Shown: positions 56,495-64,000 of the stretch, in pieces | Numbering within the stretch: position 1 is the stretch's first letter | How the letters are laid out: every line of letters starts with the position of its first letter | Assembly (NCBI GenBank): GCA_026389845.1 | Contig: JAPLHB010000054.1 | Location: 45,493 to 109,492, forward strand | Length of the DNA stretch: 64,000 nt | From: Chloroflexota bacterium | GTDB lineage: Bacteria; Chloroflexota; Anaerolineae; CG2-30-64-16 | Reading direction: 5' to 3' | Notes under the pieces: generated by a model | The model's database searches: none | What the model saw: only the letters and a program-made list of their open reading frames with translations | Told to the model about the DNA's origin: nothing | Made by a program: the position numbers and the translations under genes

Positions 56495-58834
56495 GTGTTA
56501 GACAGAAACAAAAGAATAAGAAGGGTATTTCGGGCCGTGGAGGGCGATTGGCGACGGGTGGACCTCCATTTGCACACCCCCGCATCGGCAGATTGGCTGG
56601 AGCCAGGGACAACCTATCTCCAGTGGTTGCAGAAAGCCGAGACCCGAGGGTTGGACATGGTTGCGATCACCGACCACAACACAGTGGAAGGGGTCGCCCG
56701 GCTCCGTAGCGAGATTGAGCGCCTGACCTGGCTCGAGGCAAACGACCGCCTCCGGCCGCAAGAACGGCGTGACCTGGATGAATACCGGCGCCTGGGCGAG
56801 AAGATCCTGGTCCTCCCCGGATTTGAGTTTACCGCCACCTTTGGATTCCACATCCTGGCGATTTTCCCACCCGAAACCCCATTGCGCACGTTGGAGCTGC
56901 TGCTCTTGCGCCTCAACGTGCCCGTTGACCGGCTGACAGAAGGCAGCACCGAGGTGGGCGCCACCGCCGATGTGCTGACCGCCTACCGCATGATCCGTGA
57001 GGCCGGGGGTATCACTATCGCTGCGCATGCCAACAGCGCCCATGGCGTGGCCATGCGTGGCCTCAGCTTCGGTGGCCAAACCAAGATTGCGTTCACTCAA
57101 GATCCCAATCTGAACGCGCTGGAAGTGACCGACCTGGAGGATTCAGGCCGGCGTGCTACCGCGCACTTTTTCGACGGCTCCAAGCCGGAGTATCCGCGGC
57201 GGATGCACTGCATCCAAGGCTCCGATGCGCACCGGCTGGTGCGCGATCCCAAGGACAAGAACCGGCCGGGAATCGGCGACCGCGTCACCGAATTGCTGTT
57301 GCCGGAAGTCACTTTCGAGGCGATGCAGGCCCTGTTTGAGGGCGACGACTTCACGCGCACGCGGCCCTACCGGCCTCTGGCCGAGCAGCCGTTCGACCAC
57401 ATCGAAGCAGCCCGCGAGAAGGGCAACAACATCGTGCAATCGTTCCACGAGAGCATGGTGCGCGAGGCCGGCCGGCTTCATAAGGTGCTGTGCGACGTGG
57501 TGGCGTTCGGCAACACATCCGGTGGCACGGTCTATATCGGCGTCAGCGCAGCGCGCAAGGGCGCGCCGAAGGGTGTAGAAAGCCCCGAGGCGGCTGTGGT
57601 ATTTCTCCGGAAGGAGCTGGAGCGCAACATCACCCCGCCGCTCGACGCGCGTGTGGAGGTGGTGTTGAGCCAGGGCGTGCCCGTGGTGCAGGTCATCGTA
57701 CCGAACGGGACGGATAAACCCTACGCCCTGGCGCAGACGCGCATCTACGTGCGTCAGGAAGGCGAAACCAACGAGGCGATGCGGGACGAGCTGGTGCAAC
57801 TGGTGCTGGCCGGGCGGCAACTTAGCGCGACCCCTGCGGTCGAGCAACCGGCAACCCCCGAGCCGCGCCAGCCGGTGGCCGCGGTGCCCGAACCGGTCGC
57901 AGCGCCCGAGCCGATGGCTGTGCCGATCGAGCCTGGCCCCGATGGCCTGCAACTGCCGGGCATCGGCGTCGAGATCGTCGCGGCCGAGGAGCGAAAGGGC
58001 ACCCGTTACTTCACCATCCGCGACCTGCGCAACAGCAACACCGTGCAGAACGTGACCCTGGCGTCGGCTCGCAAGCTGTGGAGCTACGCCATCAACCAAT
58101 ACCTGACGAACCCGCTGGATGCGACGCAGGTGACGTGGCGCGACGACTATGGGGTGTGGCAGGTAGCCCGGCGGGCCAAGAAGCTGCGCTACGACCTGGT
58201 GCTGCGCCAATCCGATGGCAGCGTGCGCGTGTTCTACGGCGTCACTGCCGATGGCATGATCGGTCCCTGGGCGCAATTCCTCCGGGCCGAGGACAAAGGC
58301 GAGGCGGAGCCTCAGGCGCAGGTTGCGCCGAAGGCTGAGGTCAAGGCGAAGGTCGTGGCCGAGGCGCAAGCCGAAGGCGCGGCCGCCGCCCCGGTCGCGG
58401 CAGTTCAACCGACCGCGGCCAAGCCCAGATCGCGATCCAGAACACGCAAGCCCAAGGCTGAGAGCAAACCGGAAGCGCCGGCCCAGGTAGCGGCCGAGGC
58501 GAAACCGGAACCTGCGCCCCCAGTCGAAGCCCCGGTAGTGGTTGAGGTGAAGGCCGCGCCGGCTGCCGAGGCCCAGCCCGAGGCGCCTGCGCCGGCCAAG
58601 AGCCGATCACGGAGCCGGAAGCCGAAGGTCGTGGAATCCGTCGAGGCCCAGCCGGTCGAGGCGACGCCGAAGCCGAAGAGCCGGTCGCAAAGTCAGAAGG
58701 CCAAACCCGCCGAAGCTGTCGCGGCCCAACCCAGCGAGGCCGCTCCGCAGCCGCCGAGCCGATCCCGGAGTCGGAAGCCGAAAGCGAAGAACACTGCCGA
58801 ATCGCAAGGTGAGCAACCCGCACCGGCGGCGTAA
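56495..58834 (+). CDS. PHP-domain/AlbA-like protein with basic Ser-Arg-Lys-Pro tail
   Basis: The 779-residue protein begins with a PHP phosphoesterase domain ([25 protein letters not shown] and GSDAHRL ligands, residues about 20-290). An AlbA_2/Schlafen-type nucleic-acid-binding domain follows at about 305-440 ([42 protein letters not shown]). After a Pro/Ala linker comes an unassigned domain of about 115 residues, then a tail from about 605 to the end with repeated Ser-Arg-Ser-Arg-Lys-Pro-Lys blocks in an Ala/Pro/Glu background, similar in composition to histone H1 tails. It likely acts on nucleic acids or nucleotides. The GTG start is uncertain, since the AAAGGAG is 16 nt away. Confidence 0.8.
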   Translation: MLDRNKRIRRVFRAVEGDWRRVDLHLHTPASADWLEPGTTYLQWLQKAETRGLDMVAITDHNTVEGVARLRSEIERLTWLEANDRLRPQERRDLDEYRRLGEKILVLPGFEFTATFGFHILAIFPPETPLRTLELLLLRLNVPVDRLTEGSTEVGATADVLTAYRMIREAGGITIAAHANSAHGVAMRGLSFGGQTKIAFTQDPNLNALEVTDLEDSGRRATAHFFDGSKPEYPRRMHCIQGSDAHRLVRDPKDKNRPGIGDRVTELLLPEVTFEAMQALFEGDDFTRTRPYRPLAEQPFDHIEAAREKGNNIVQSFHESMVREAGRLHKVLCDVVAFGNTSGGTVYIGVSAARKGAPKGVESPEAAVVFLRKELERNITPPLDARVEVVLSQGVPVVQVIVPNGTDKPYALAQTRIYVRQEGETNEAMRDELVQLVLAGRQLSATPAVEQPATPEPRQPVAAVPEPVAAPEPMAVPIEPGPDGLQLPGIGVEIVAAEERKGTRYFTIRDLRNSNTVQNVTLASARKLWSYAINQYLTNPLDATQVTWRDDYGVWQVARRAKKLRYDLVLRQSDGSVRVFYGVTADGMIGPWAQFLRAEDKGEAEPQAQVAPKAEVKAKVVAEAQAEGAAAAPVAAVQPTAAKPRSRSRTRKPKAESKPEAPAQVAAEAKPEPAPPVEAPVVVEVKAAPAAEAQPEAPAPAKSRSRSRKPKVVESVEAQPVEATPKPKSRSQSQKAKPAEAVAAQPSEAAPQPPSRSRSRKPKAKNTAESQGEQPAPAA

Positions 58835-58854
58835 GCGCAGCTTGTCGATTAAAC

Positions 58855-58887
58855 AGAAGCCCCCGTTCATCGCGAACGGGGGCTTCT
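58855..58887. terminator. Hairpin terminator between convergent genes
   Basis: AGAAGCCCCCGTTC and GAACGGGGGCTTCT form a perfect 14-bp stem with a 5-nt loop right behind the PHP-AlbA gene. U-tracts are weak on both strands. Confidence 0.65.
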
Positions 58888-58917
58888 GTGCTTCAGTGGA
58901 GAGCGGGGGTTTCTGAG

Positions 58918-58998
58918 GTCACCTCACGCATCACGCATCACGCATCACGCATCACGCATCACGCAGCACGCAGCACGCATCACGCAGCACGCATCACA
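58918..58998 (+). repeat. ACGCATC/ACGCAGC heptamer array
   Basis: About eleven 7-nt units fill the gap and overlap the last codons and stop of the UbiA-family gene, encoding its terminal Val-Met-Arg-Ala-Ala. Confidence 0.88.
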
Positions 58999-59906
58999 TA
59001 AAACGCCACAAACACTACCAGCCCGAACAGCGCCACGTCAATCTGCAGCGGCCGATCCTTCAGCACCACCACATCTGGCGGCTCGGTTTCGCCCTTGACG
59101 TGGATCAGGTAGAGGTAGCGGAACAGGCCGTAGAGCACGAACGGCACTGTGAGCATCATGGTGTGGTTGGGCGGCAGGTTGGGCGCGGAAAAGGTGTAGA
59201 GCGAATACGCCATCACCGTGCTGGAGCTGACCAGCGCGAGCATCTCGTCCAGGAAGCGGAGATTGTATTCTTCCAGGATGCGTCGCGTGCTGCCGGTATT
59301 GCCTTCCAATAGGACGATTTCCTGCCGGCGCTTGCCGATCGCCAGGAAGAGCGCCAGTAACACCATGCAGACGTAGATCCACGGGGAGAACCGCTCGGTC
59401 TGCACTACCACGACGCCCGCGGCGACCCGCAACACGAATCCGGCGGCGATGGCGAACACGTCCACGATGACGATCTCCTTCAGCCAAAACGAATACGCGA
59501 CCATCATGCCCAGATAGCCGTAGAGGATCGGCAGGAGGCCGCGGTCGAGCCAAAGGGCGACGGGCAGCGATCCCAGGACGATGATCGCGGCCCCGACGAT
59601 GGCGACGTTCTTGCGCAACGCTCCCGAGGCCAGCGGCCGGTTGCGCTTGGTGGGGTGCTGGCGGTCTTTCTCGATGTCCACCAGGTCGTTGATGATGTAG
59701 ACCGCGCTGGAAATCAAGCAGAACAGGATGAATGTGACCAGTGTGCGGATGAACGGCTGCTGGTGGAACAGCTTGACGTCGAACACCAGCGCGGCCCACA
59801 CGAAGACGTTCTTCGTCCACTGCTTGAGGCGCATGGTGCGAATGAGTAGCTTCAATTGGGTCATGGGGCTGTTGATATTGGCCGGGACGTGAGATGTCTC
59901 GCTCAT
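58980..59906 (-). CDS. Decaprenyl-phosphate phosphoribosyltransferase (UbiA family)
   Basis: The 308-residue membrane protein has about nine hydrophobic segments and the UbiA prenyl-phosphate/metal motif NDLVDIEKDRQHPTKRNRP at about residues 73-91; a second acidic motif precedes the central helices. It resembles the Rv3806c-type enzymes that make decaprenylphosphoryl-5-phosphoribose, a precursor of cell-envelope arabinose or ribose. The C-terminus is encoded by the heptamer array at 58918-58998, so the native end has been replaced or trimmed. A TTGACG/TATCAT promoter precedes it. Confidence 0.87.
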   Translation of the reverse strand: MSETSHVPANINSPMTQLKLLIRTMRLKQWTKNVFVWAALVFDVKLFHQQPFIRTLVTFILFCLISSAVYIINDLVDIEKDRQHPTKRNRPLASGALRKNVAIVGAAIIVLGSLPVALWLDRGLLPILYGYLGMMVAYSFWLKEIVIVDVFAIAAGFVLRVAAGVVVVQTERFSPWIYVCMVLLALFLAIGKRRQEIVLLEGNTGSTRRILEEYNLRFLDEMLALVSSSTVMAYSLYTFSAPNLPPNHTMMLTVPFVLYGLFRYLYLIHVKGETEPPDVVVLKDRPLQIDVALFGLVVFVAFYVMRAA

Positions 59907-59931
59907 AACGGTACGAACTCCTTGAACGCCG

Positions 59932-59961
59932 ATGATACCTCACACCGGCGGCCTTCGTCAA
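59932..59961 (-). promoter_or_regulatory. Promoter of the UbiA-family gene
   Basis: On the minus strand TTGACG (59956-59961) and TATCAT (59932-59937) are 18 nt apart. Confidence 0.6.
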
Positions 59962-59979
59962 CTTGTCGGCGGCGGCGCT

Positions 59980-60008
59980 TTGACAGGGGGTTAGCGTGCA
60001 AGTACAAT
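59980..60008 (+). promoter_or_regulatory. Promoter of tlyA
   Basis: TTGACA (59980-59985) and TACAAT (60003-60008) are 17 nt apart. The MITE-like copy 5 begins at the expected transcription start and separates this promoter from tlyA. Confidence 0.75.
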
Positions 60009-60018
60009 GACTAACGAT

Positions 60019-60180
60019 CTGTCACCCTGAGCGGGTCGGTACCGTGAAGTGCGTTGCAGTAAGAATCCAGCGAAGAGCCTGCCCTGAGCGAAGTCGAAGG
60101 GGTCTCCGCGTATGTGAAGGAGATTCTTCGCTTTCTCACGCCGTCACGAACTGTCTGGGGTGGAGCCGCTCAGAATGACG
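60019..60180 (+). repeat. MITE-like element, copy 5
   Basis: A 162-bp copy starts CTGTCACCCTGAGCGGGT, has inverted AATCCAGCGAAG and AGATTCTTCGC arms plus a CCTGAGCGAAGTCGAAGG insert, and ends AGCCGCTCAGAATGACG. It makes up most of the gap before tlyA. Confidence 0.82.
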
Positions 60181-60213
60181 TGTGGTGAAACCAATCTGCG
60201 CCAAGAGGCCGCC

Positions 60214-61110
60214 ATGCCCCTCAAGTCTCCCAAAATCCGTCTCGATGAGCTGGTCCTGGCCCGCGGGCTGGCGGAAAGCCGTCCCCAGGCGCAGCGGCTG
60301 GTCGGCGCCGGGCAGGTGTGGATCGGCGACCGGGTGGCCGACAAACCGGGACTACTCGTGGCCGAGAACGCGGCCGTGCGCGTGGAGCAGGGCCTGCCCT
60401 ACGTCAGCCGCGGCGGCTTGAAGCTGGCGGCCGCGCTCGATGCGTTCGACGTCAACCCCGCGGACTGGGTCTGCGCAGACATCGGCGCCTCGACTGGCGG
60501 CTTCACCGATTGCTTGCTCCAGCGCGGCGCGGCGCGCGTCTATGCGGTGGACGTGGGCTACGGCCAGTTGGCCTGGTCGCTGCGCCAGAATCCGCGGGTC
60601 GTCTCCATCGAGCGAACCAATATCCGCTATCTCATCTCTCTGCCTGAGCCGGTCACGTTGGCGACGGTGGACGTGTCGTTCATCGGTCTGGGACTGGTGC
60701 TGCCGGCCGTGGTGAAGTTGCTCGTTCCCGCGCCAACGAGAAGTGCAGAGGCGGCTCCCATGCCGCCGGAGCGTCGGGCACGGGAAAGTACACCGCATGT
60801 GTGGGAGCCCGACCCGCTATCTGCCTTATCCTCCGGCGGGCAGGTCATCGCGCTCATAAAGCCGCAGTTCGAGGTCGGCAAGGGGCAGGTGAGCAAGGGC
60901 GGCGTCGTGCGCGAGCCGGCGCTGCACCGCGCGGTCATCGAGAAGGCGCTGGCCGAAGCCGCCGCACTTGGCCTGGCCCCCGCCGGCCTCATCCGCTCTC
61001 CCATTACCGGCCCGGCGGGCAACGTGGAGTTCCTGGCGTGGCTGCGGCTGGGCGGCGAGGCGCCGGGGGCGGAAGTGGAGACGGGGTGGATCGAGGGTTG
61101 TTTGGAGTAG
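60214..61110 (+). CDS. tlyA: TlyA-family rRNA (cytidine-2'-O)-methyltransferase
   Basis: The 298-residue protein has an N-terminal S4 RNA-binding domain ([20 protein letters not shown]) and an FtsJ-like SAM methyltransferase domain with [12 protein letters not shown] as the SAM motif, VDVGYGQL and a KPQFEVGKG motif. Mycobacterial TlyA methylates both rRNAs and confers capreomycin susceptibility; many family members are annotated as haemolysins. A repeat-coded insertion of about 30 residues (175-205) lies between the LPAVVKLL helix and the [13 protein letters not shown] strand. ATG 60214 is the first residue compatible with the S4 domain. Confidence 0.92.
   Translation: MPLKSPKIRLDELVLARGLAESRPQAQRLVGAGQVWIGDRVADKPGLLVAENAAVRVEQGLPYVSRGGLKLAAALDAFDVNPADWVCADIGASTGGFTDCLLQRGAARVYAVDVGYGQLAWSLRQNPRVVSIERTNIRYLISLPEPVTLATVDVSFIGLGLVLPAVVKLLVPAPTRSAEAAPMPPERRARESTPHVWEPDPLSALSSGGQVIALIKPQFEVGKGQVSKGGVVREPALHRAVIEKALAEAAALGLAPAGLIRSPITGPAGNVEFLAWLRLGGEAPGAEVETGWIEGCLE
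60745..60821. repeat. GAGGCGGCTCCCA palindromic repeat inside tlyA
   Basis: The GAGGCGGCTCCCATGCCGCCGG and GGGCACGGG/TGGGAGCCCGACCCGC parts match 34074-34134 and 41113-41166 and are translated in frame. Confidence 0.82.
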
Positions 61111-61137
61111 ACGGGGAAACAAGTAGACGAGGAAACA

Positions 61138-61198
61138 AGGCACGCAGTACGCAGTACGCATCACGCAGTACGCATCACGCATCACGCATCACGGAGCA
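61138..61198 (+). repeat. ACGCAGT/ACGCATC heptamer array before the permease gene
   Basis: Eight 7-nt units run up to GGAGCACTC, the ribosome-binding region of the AI-2E-family gene. Confidence 0.88.
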
Positions 61199-61201
61199 CT
61201 C

Positions 61202-62317
61202 ATGCCCATCATCACTTCTCAACGTCGCAACCGTCTGGGGCTGATCGCGGCCCTGGTGGTCATTCTGCTTGTCGTACTGTGGGCGGCGCGGGGCGCGCTG
61301 TTCCCGTACATCTTCGCTCTGGTGCTGGCTTACCTGATGCTGCCGGCGGTGAATTGGCTCGACCGGATGCTGGCCCGGCCACTCAAGGGGGCCAGGGCCA
61401 GCCGGCCGCTCGCGATCGTCCTGGTCTACCTGCTGACCATCGGCCTGGTCGTCGCGTTCTTTTCGTTGGTGGTGCCTGTGGTGAGCCGACAGTTCCAGGT
61501 GTTGTGGGCGCACCGCGACGATCTGGTCGCCCAGACCCAGCAATTGGCCGCCCAGGGACTGACCTGGTATCAGGAAGCGGTTCCCCCGAACATCCAGGTG
61601 CAGATCGCCGATGCGCTGCGCCGGGCCGCGGATACGATCACCAGCGCGCTGCAAAGCGGGGTAATCCGCACGTTCAGCGTGCTCACCAGCACGGTGAGCT
61701 TCATCATCGGCATGTCGGTGGTGCCGTTCTGGCTCTTCTATCTGCTGAACGACTCGACCAAAGCCCAACACGGCCTGTTGAATCTGATCCCCGGCCGCTT
61801 CCGGGCCGATTTCGTCAACCTGCTGCGCATCACCGACGGCATCTTCGGCGCCTACCTGCGCGGCCAACTCTTGCTCTGCGTCTTCATCGGCGTCATGGCG
61901 ACCGTGGGGCTGATGGCGTTGGGGGTGCAATACTCGGCCTTGTTGGGCCTGCTGGCGGGGATGTTCGAGATCCTGCCGTTCATCGGGCCGATCCTGGGGC
62001 TGGTGCCGGCCGTGATCGTCGCCGCGATCCAGTCGCCGCTGCTGGGGCTATGGACCCTGCTGCTATTCCTCGCCATCCAGCAGATCGAAAACCTCTTCCT
62101 GGTGCCGCGCATTTCGGGCCAGGCGGTGCAACTGCATCCGGCCGTCATCATGGTGGTGCTGGTGGTCGGCAACGAGGTGGCCGGACTGTGGGGCATGATC
62201 CTCGTCGTGCCCCTCGCGGCCATCATCCGGGATCTGTTTAAGTATCTGTATCTGCGGTTCCAGGATGAGCCGGTCACGCCGAGAGAGGCCATGATACGGC
62301 TCGGACGACGAGCTTGA
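61202..62317 (+). CDS. AI-2E family transporter (PerM/YhhT-like permease)
   Basis: The 371-residue protein has eight hydrophobic segments and the typical layout: two N-terminal helices, an amphipathic soluble stretch (about residues 95-150), then the helices containing GLLAGMFEILPFIGPILGLVPA and the end QIENLFLVPRISGQAVQLHP. The family exports small molecules, including autoinducer-2 in some bacteria and sodium/proton exchange in others; the substrate here is open. It follows tlyA after a repeat array. Confidence 0.92.
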   Translation: MPIITSQRRNRLGLIAALVVILLVVLWAARGALFPYIFALVLAYLMLPAVNWLDRMLARPLKGARASRPLAIVLVYLLTIGLVVAFFSLVVPVVSRQFQVLWAHRDDLVAQTQQLAAQGLTWYQEAVPPNIQVQIADALRRAADTITSALQSGVIRTFSVLTSTVSFIIGMSVVPFWLFYLLNDSTKAQHGLLNLIPGRFRADFVNLLRITDGIFGAYLRGQLLLCVFIGVMATVGLMALGVQYSALLGLLAGMFEILPFIGPILGLVPAVIVAAIQSPLLGLWTLLLFLAIQQIENLFLVPRISGQAVQLHPAVIMVVLVVGNEVAGLWGMILVVPLAAIIRDLFKYLYLRFQDEPVTPREAMIRLGRRA

Positions 62318-62331
62318 GTCCGGCGCAGTCA

Positions 62332-64000
62332 TCAGATTTGCTGCCCCTTGAACTGGCTGACATAAAGGTGGTGGTAGAACCCGCGGCGATCCAGCAGCTC
62401 CTGGTGCGTCCCCTGTTCGATGATTTGGCCGTCGTTGATCACCAACACATGCTTCGCGTCGCGAATCGTGCTCAGGCGGTGTGCAATCACGAAGCTGGTG
62501 CGGCCTTGCATGAGGCGGAGCAAAGCCTTCTGGATGCGGGCCTCGGTGCGGGTGTCCACGCTGCTGGTCGCCTCGTCCAGGATCAGGATGCCGGGGTCCG
62601 CAAGGATGGCGCGGGCGATGGCGAGGAGTTGGCGCTGACCCTGGCTGAGGTTGCTGGCCCGCTCCGAGAGCTGTGTCTGGTAGCCATGCGGCAACTGCCG
62701 GATGAAATGATCGGCGTCGGCCACTCTGGCCGCCTCGAATACGTCCTCATCGGTCGCGTCCAGCCGGCCGTAGCGGACGTTGTCCATCACCGAGCCGGAA
62801 AAAAGGAAGGTGTCCTGCAGCACCAGCCCAAGCTGCCGGCGCAGATCGGCCTTTTTGAGGTCGCGAATATCCGTGCCGTCAATCGTGATGCTGCCCCCGT
62901 TGGTCTCGTAAAAGCGGGTCAGCAGGTTGATGATCGTGGTCTTGCCCGCGCCGGTCGGCCCGACCAACGCGATGATCTCCCCCGCTTTTGCCTCCAACGA
63001 CATGTCTTTGATGACCAGCGTGCCGGGCCGATAGCCGAAGTTGACGTGTTCCAGCCGCACGTCACCCCGGATCGCGGCCAGCGGGACCGCGTTTGTCGCG
63101 TCATCCACCTCCGACGGCGTGTCAATGATCTCGAAGACCCGTTCCGCACCGGCCAGCGCGGCCTGGATGGCGTTGTACATGTTCGCCAACTGGCGCAGCG
63201 GGTTGATGAAGCCCTGCCCATACATGATGAAGGTCGCGATCACCCCGACGCTGACCAGCCCTTGCAGGGCCAACCAGCCGCCCAGGCCAGCCAACACGAT
63301 CACAAAAAAGTTCCCCAACACGTTCGTCAGGGGCATCAGCAGCAGCGCGTAGCTGTTGGCCGACACGCCGGCCCGGAAGACCGCCTGGTTGCGCTCGCGG
63401 AAGGCCGCGACCACCGATTCGTTCCGCCGGAAGGCCGTGATCACCTTCTGGCCGCTGATGGCTTCCTCCATCACGCCGTTCAGCTCGCCCAGGTGTTTTT
63501 GCAGCTCGCGGAACCCGCGGCGGGTGTACCTGGCGACGAACTGCGTGAACCAGAACATGATCGGAACGACCAGCAGCGAGGCCAACGCCAGCCAGCGGTC
63601 CAGGATGAACATGGCGATCACGATGCCGGCCATCGAGAGCACGCTGGCGATCAGCGACGTGACGTTTTGCGACACGGCCTGGTTGATCGCGTCAATGTCG
63701 TTGGTCAGCCGGCTCATCAGCTCGCCCGCGGGGTTGCGGTCGAAGAAGCTGAGGGGCAGGGTCTGCAAGTGCCCGAACAAATCCCGTCGCATGTGCTTGA
63801 GCGAACGCTGCGAGATGTCGGCCATGACCCAGGCGGCGATGGCCTGGAACAGGTTGTTCAGCAGATAGACGGCCAGCATGGCGAGCGCCATCTGCGCCAG
63901 ACCGGCCGCCTGACCCGCCGCGATGAAACGGTCAATCGCCCGCCCCATCAGATAGGGGCCGGCCAGCCCCAACAGGGTATAGACGACCACGCAGACCAGC
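62332..64000 (-). CDS. ABC exporter, fused membrane and ATPase domains (5' partial)
   Basis: The frame runs to the window edge without a start, so the N-terminus is missing; about 556 residues are visible. Five or so transmembrane helices are followed by an ATPase domain with Walker A GPTGAGKTT, signature LSQGQRQLLAIARAI, Walker B ILILDEATS and the H-loop IAHRLS. It belongs to the same exporter class as the gene at 54502 and may form a heterodimer with a partner beyond the window. It converges with the AI-2E-family gene with only 14 bp between the stops. Confidence 0.92.
   Translation of the reverse strand, partial: LVCVVVYTLLGLAGPYLMGRAIDRFIAAGQAAGLAQMALAMLAVYLLNNLFQAIAAWVMADISQRSLKHMRRDLFGHLQTLPLSFFDRNPAGELMSRLTNDIDAINQAVSQNVTSLIASVLSMAGIVIAMFILDRWLALASLLVVPIMFWFTQFVARYTRRGFRELQKHLGELNGVMEEAISGQKVITAFRRNESVVAAFRERNQAVFRAGVSANSYALLLMPLTNVLGNFFVIVLAGLGGWLALQGLVSVGVIATFIMYGQGFINPLRQLANMYNAIQAALAGAERVFEIIDTPSEVDDATNAVPLAAIRGDVRLEHVNFGYRPGTLVIKDMSLEAKAGEIIALVGPTGAGKTTIINLLTRFYETNGGSITIDGTDIRDLKKADLRRQLGLVLQDTFLFSGSVMDNVRYGRLDATDEDVFEAARVADADHFIRQLPHGYQTQLSERASNLSQGQRQLLAIARAILADPGILILDEATSSVDTRTEARIQKALLRLMQGRTSFVIAHRLSTIRDAKHVLVINDGQIIEQGTHQELLDRRGFYHHLYVSQFKGQQI

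Overview
The window is GC-rich, densely packed bacterial chromosome with housekeeping genes on both strands. The flavour of the proteins points to a member of the Chloroflexota (Anaerolineae/Caldilineae-like): Thr-Pro-rich linkers in secreted proteins, Cys-Cys zinc ribbons tacked onto membrane proteins, an NB-ARC/TPR regulator pair, an AroH-type chorismate mutase and an AroK-AroB fusion. This assignment is inference; there is no rRNA or ribosomal-protein marker here. No tRNA or rRNA gene, phage module or CRISPR array was seen. Gene starts were re-chosen from ribosome-binding sites and family boundaries where the longest open frame was clearly too long.

Layout. 1-12.2 kb: a cut-off membrane protein, lysine 6-aminotransferase, an MBL-fold hydrolase, a probable structured small RNA, aspartyl-tRNA synthetase, a sugar-nucleotide epimerase, a LysM L,D-transpeptidase, and a cache/HAMP/GAF sensor divergent from a response-regulator/cyclase. 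12.3-17.3 kb: a System I cytochrome c maturation cluster (zinc-ribbon protein, CcmH, TlpA/CcmG, CcmF, CcmI-like zinc-ribbon protein). 17.3-22.6 kb: a sigma factor with a zinc anti-sigma-like partner, a DJ-1-like protein without the usual cysteine, a STAND regulator split over two coupled genes, and a tiny secreted Cys/Gly peptide.

22.8-34.5 kb is the centrepiece: an aromatic amino acid supra-operon encoding every step from DAHP synthesis to phenylpyruvate and hydroxyphenylpyruvate (aroH-pheA fusion, aroF, tyrA, aroA, aroE, aroC, aroK-aroB fusion, aroQ). It is preceded by a consensus promoter, a 36-codon leader peptide with the run Phe-Ala-Phe-Tyr-Phe-Tyr-Tyr, and a strong intrinsic terminator, i.e. 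a Phe/Tyr attenuator. A BrnT/BrnA-like toxin-antitoxin pair sits inside it, and an azlCD pair with a nonsense codon follows. 34.5-40.8 kb: glutamate synthase large subunit behind its own terminator-bearing leader, then citrate synthase.

41-64 kb: aldo/keto reductase, GNAT acetyltransferase, two secreted dockerin-like proteins with a pectate-lyase remnant, a FAH hydrolase, RsgA behind a leader with a mini-ORF and two terminators, a histidine phosphatase coupled to a GH13 amylase, an orphan GyrA C-terminal propeller, two ABC exporters, a PHP-AlbA protein with a Ser/Arg/Lys/Pro tail, a decaprenyl-phosphate phosphoribosyltransferase, TlyA and an AI-2E-family permease.

The most unusual property of the window is its repeats. 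Several unrelated families of 7-nt tandem repeats (for example CAATCTG, ACGCAAC, GGAAGCT, AAATCGC, GGACGAA) and several palindromic families fill intergenic gaps and also lie in frame inside conserved enzymes. The named heptamers contain no stop codon in any of the six frames. They form the linkers of the AroH-PheA and AroK-AroB fusions, add loops to AroA, AroE, AroC, TyrA, GltB, TlyA and an ABC exporter, and supply the last codons of some genes.
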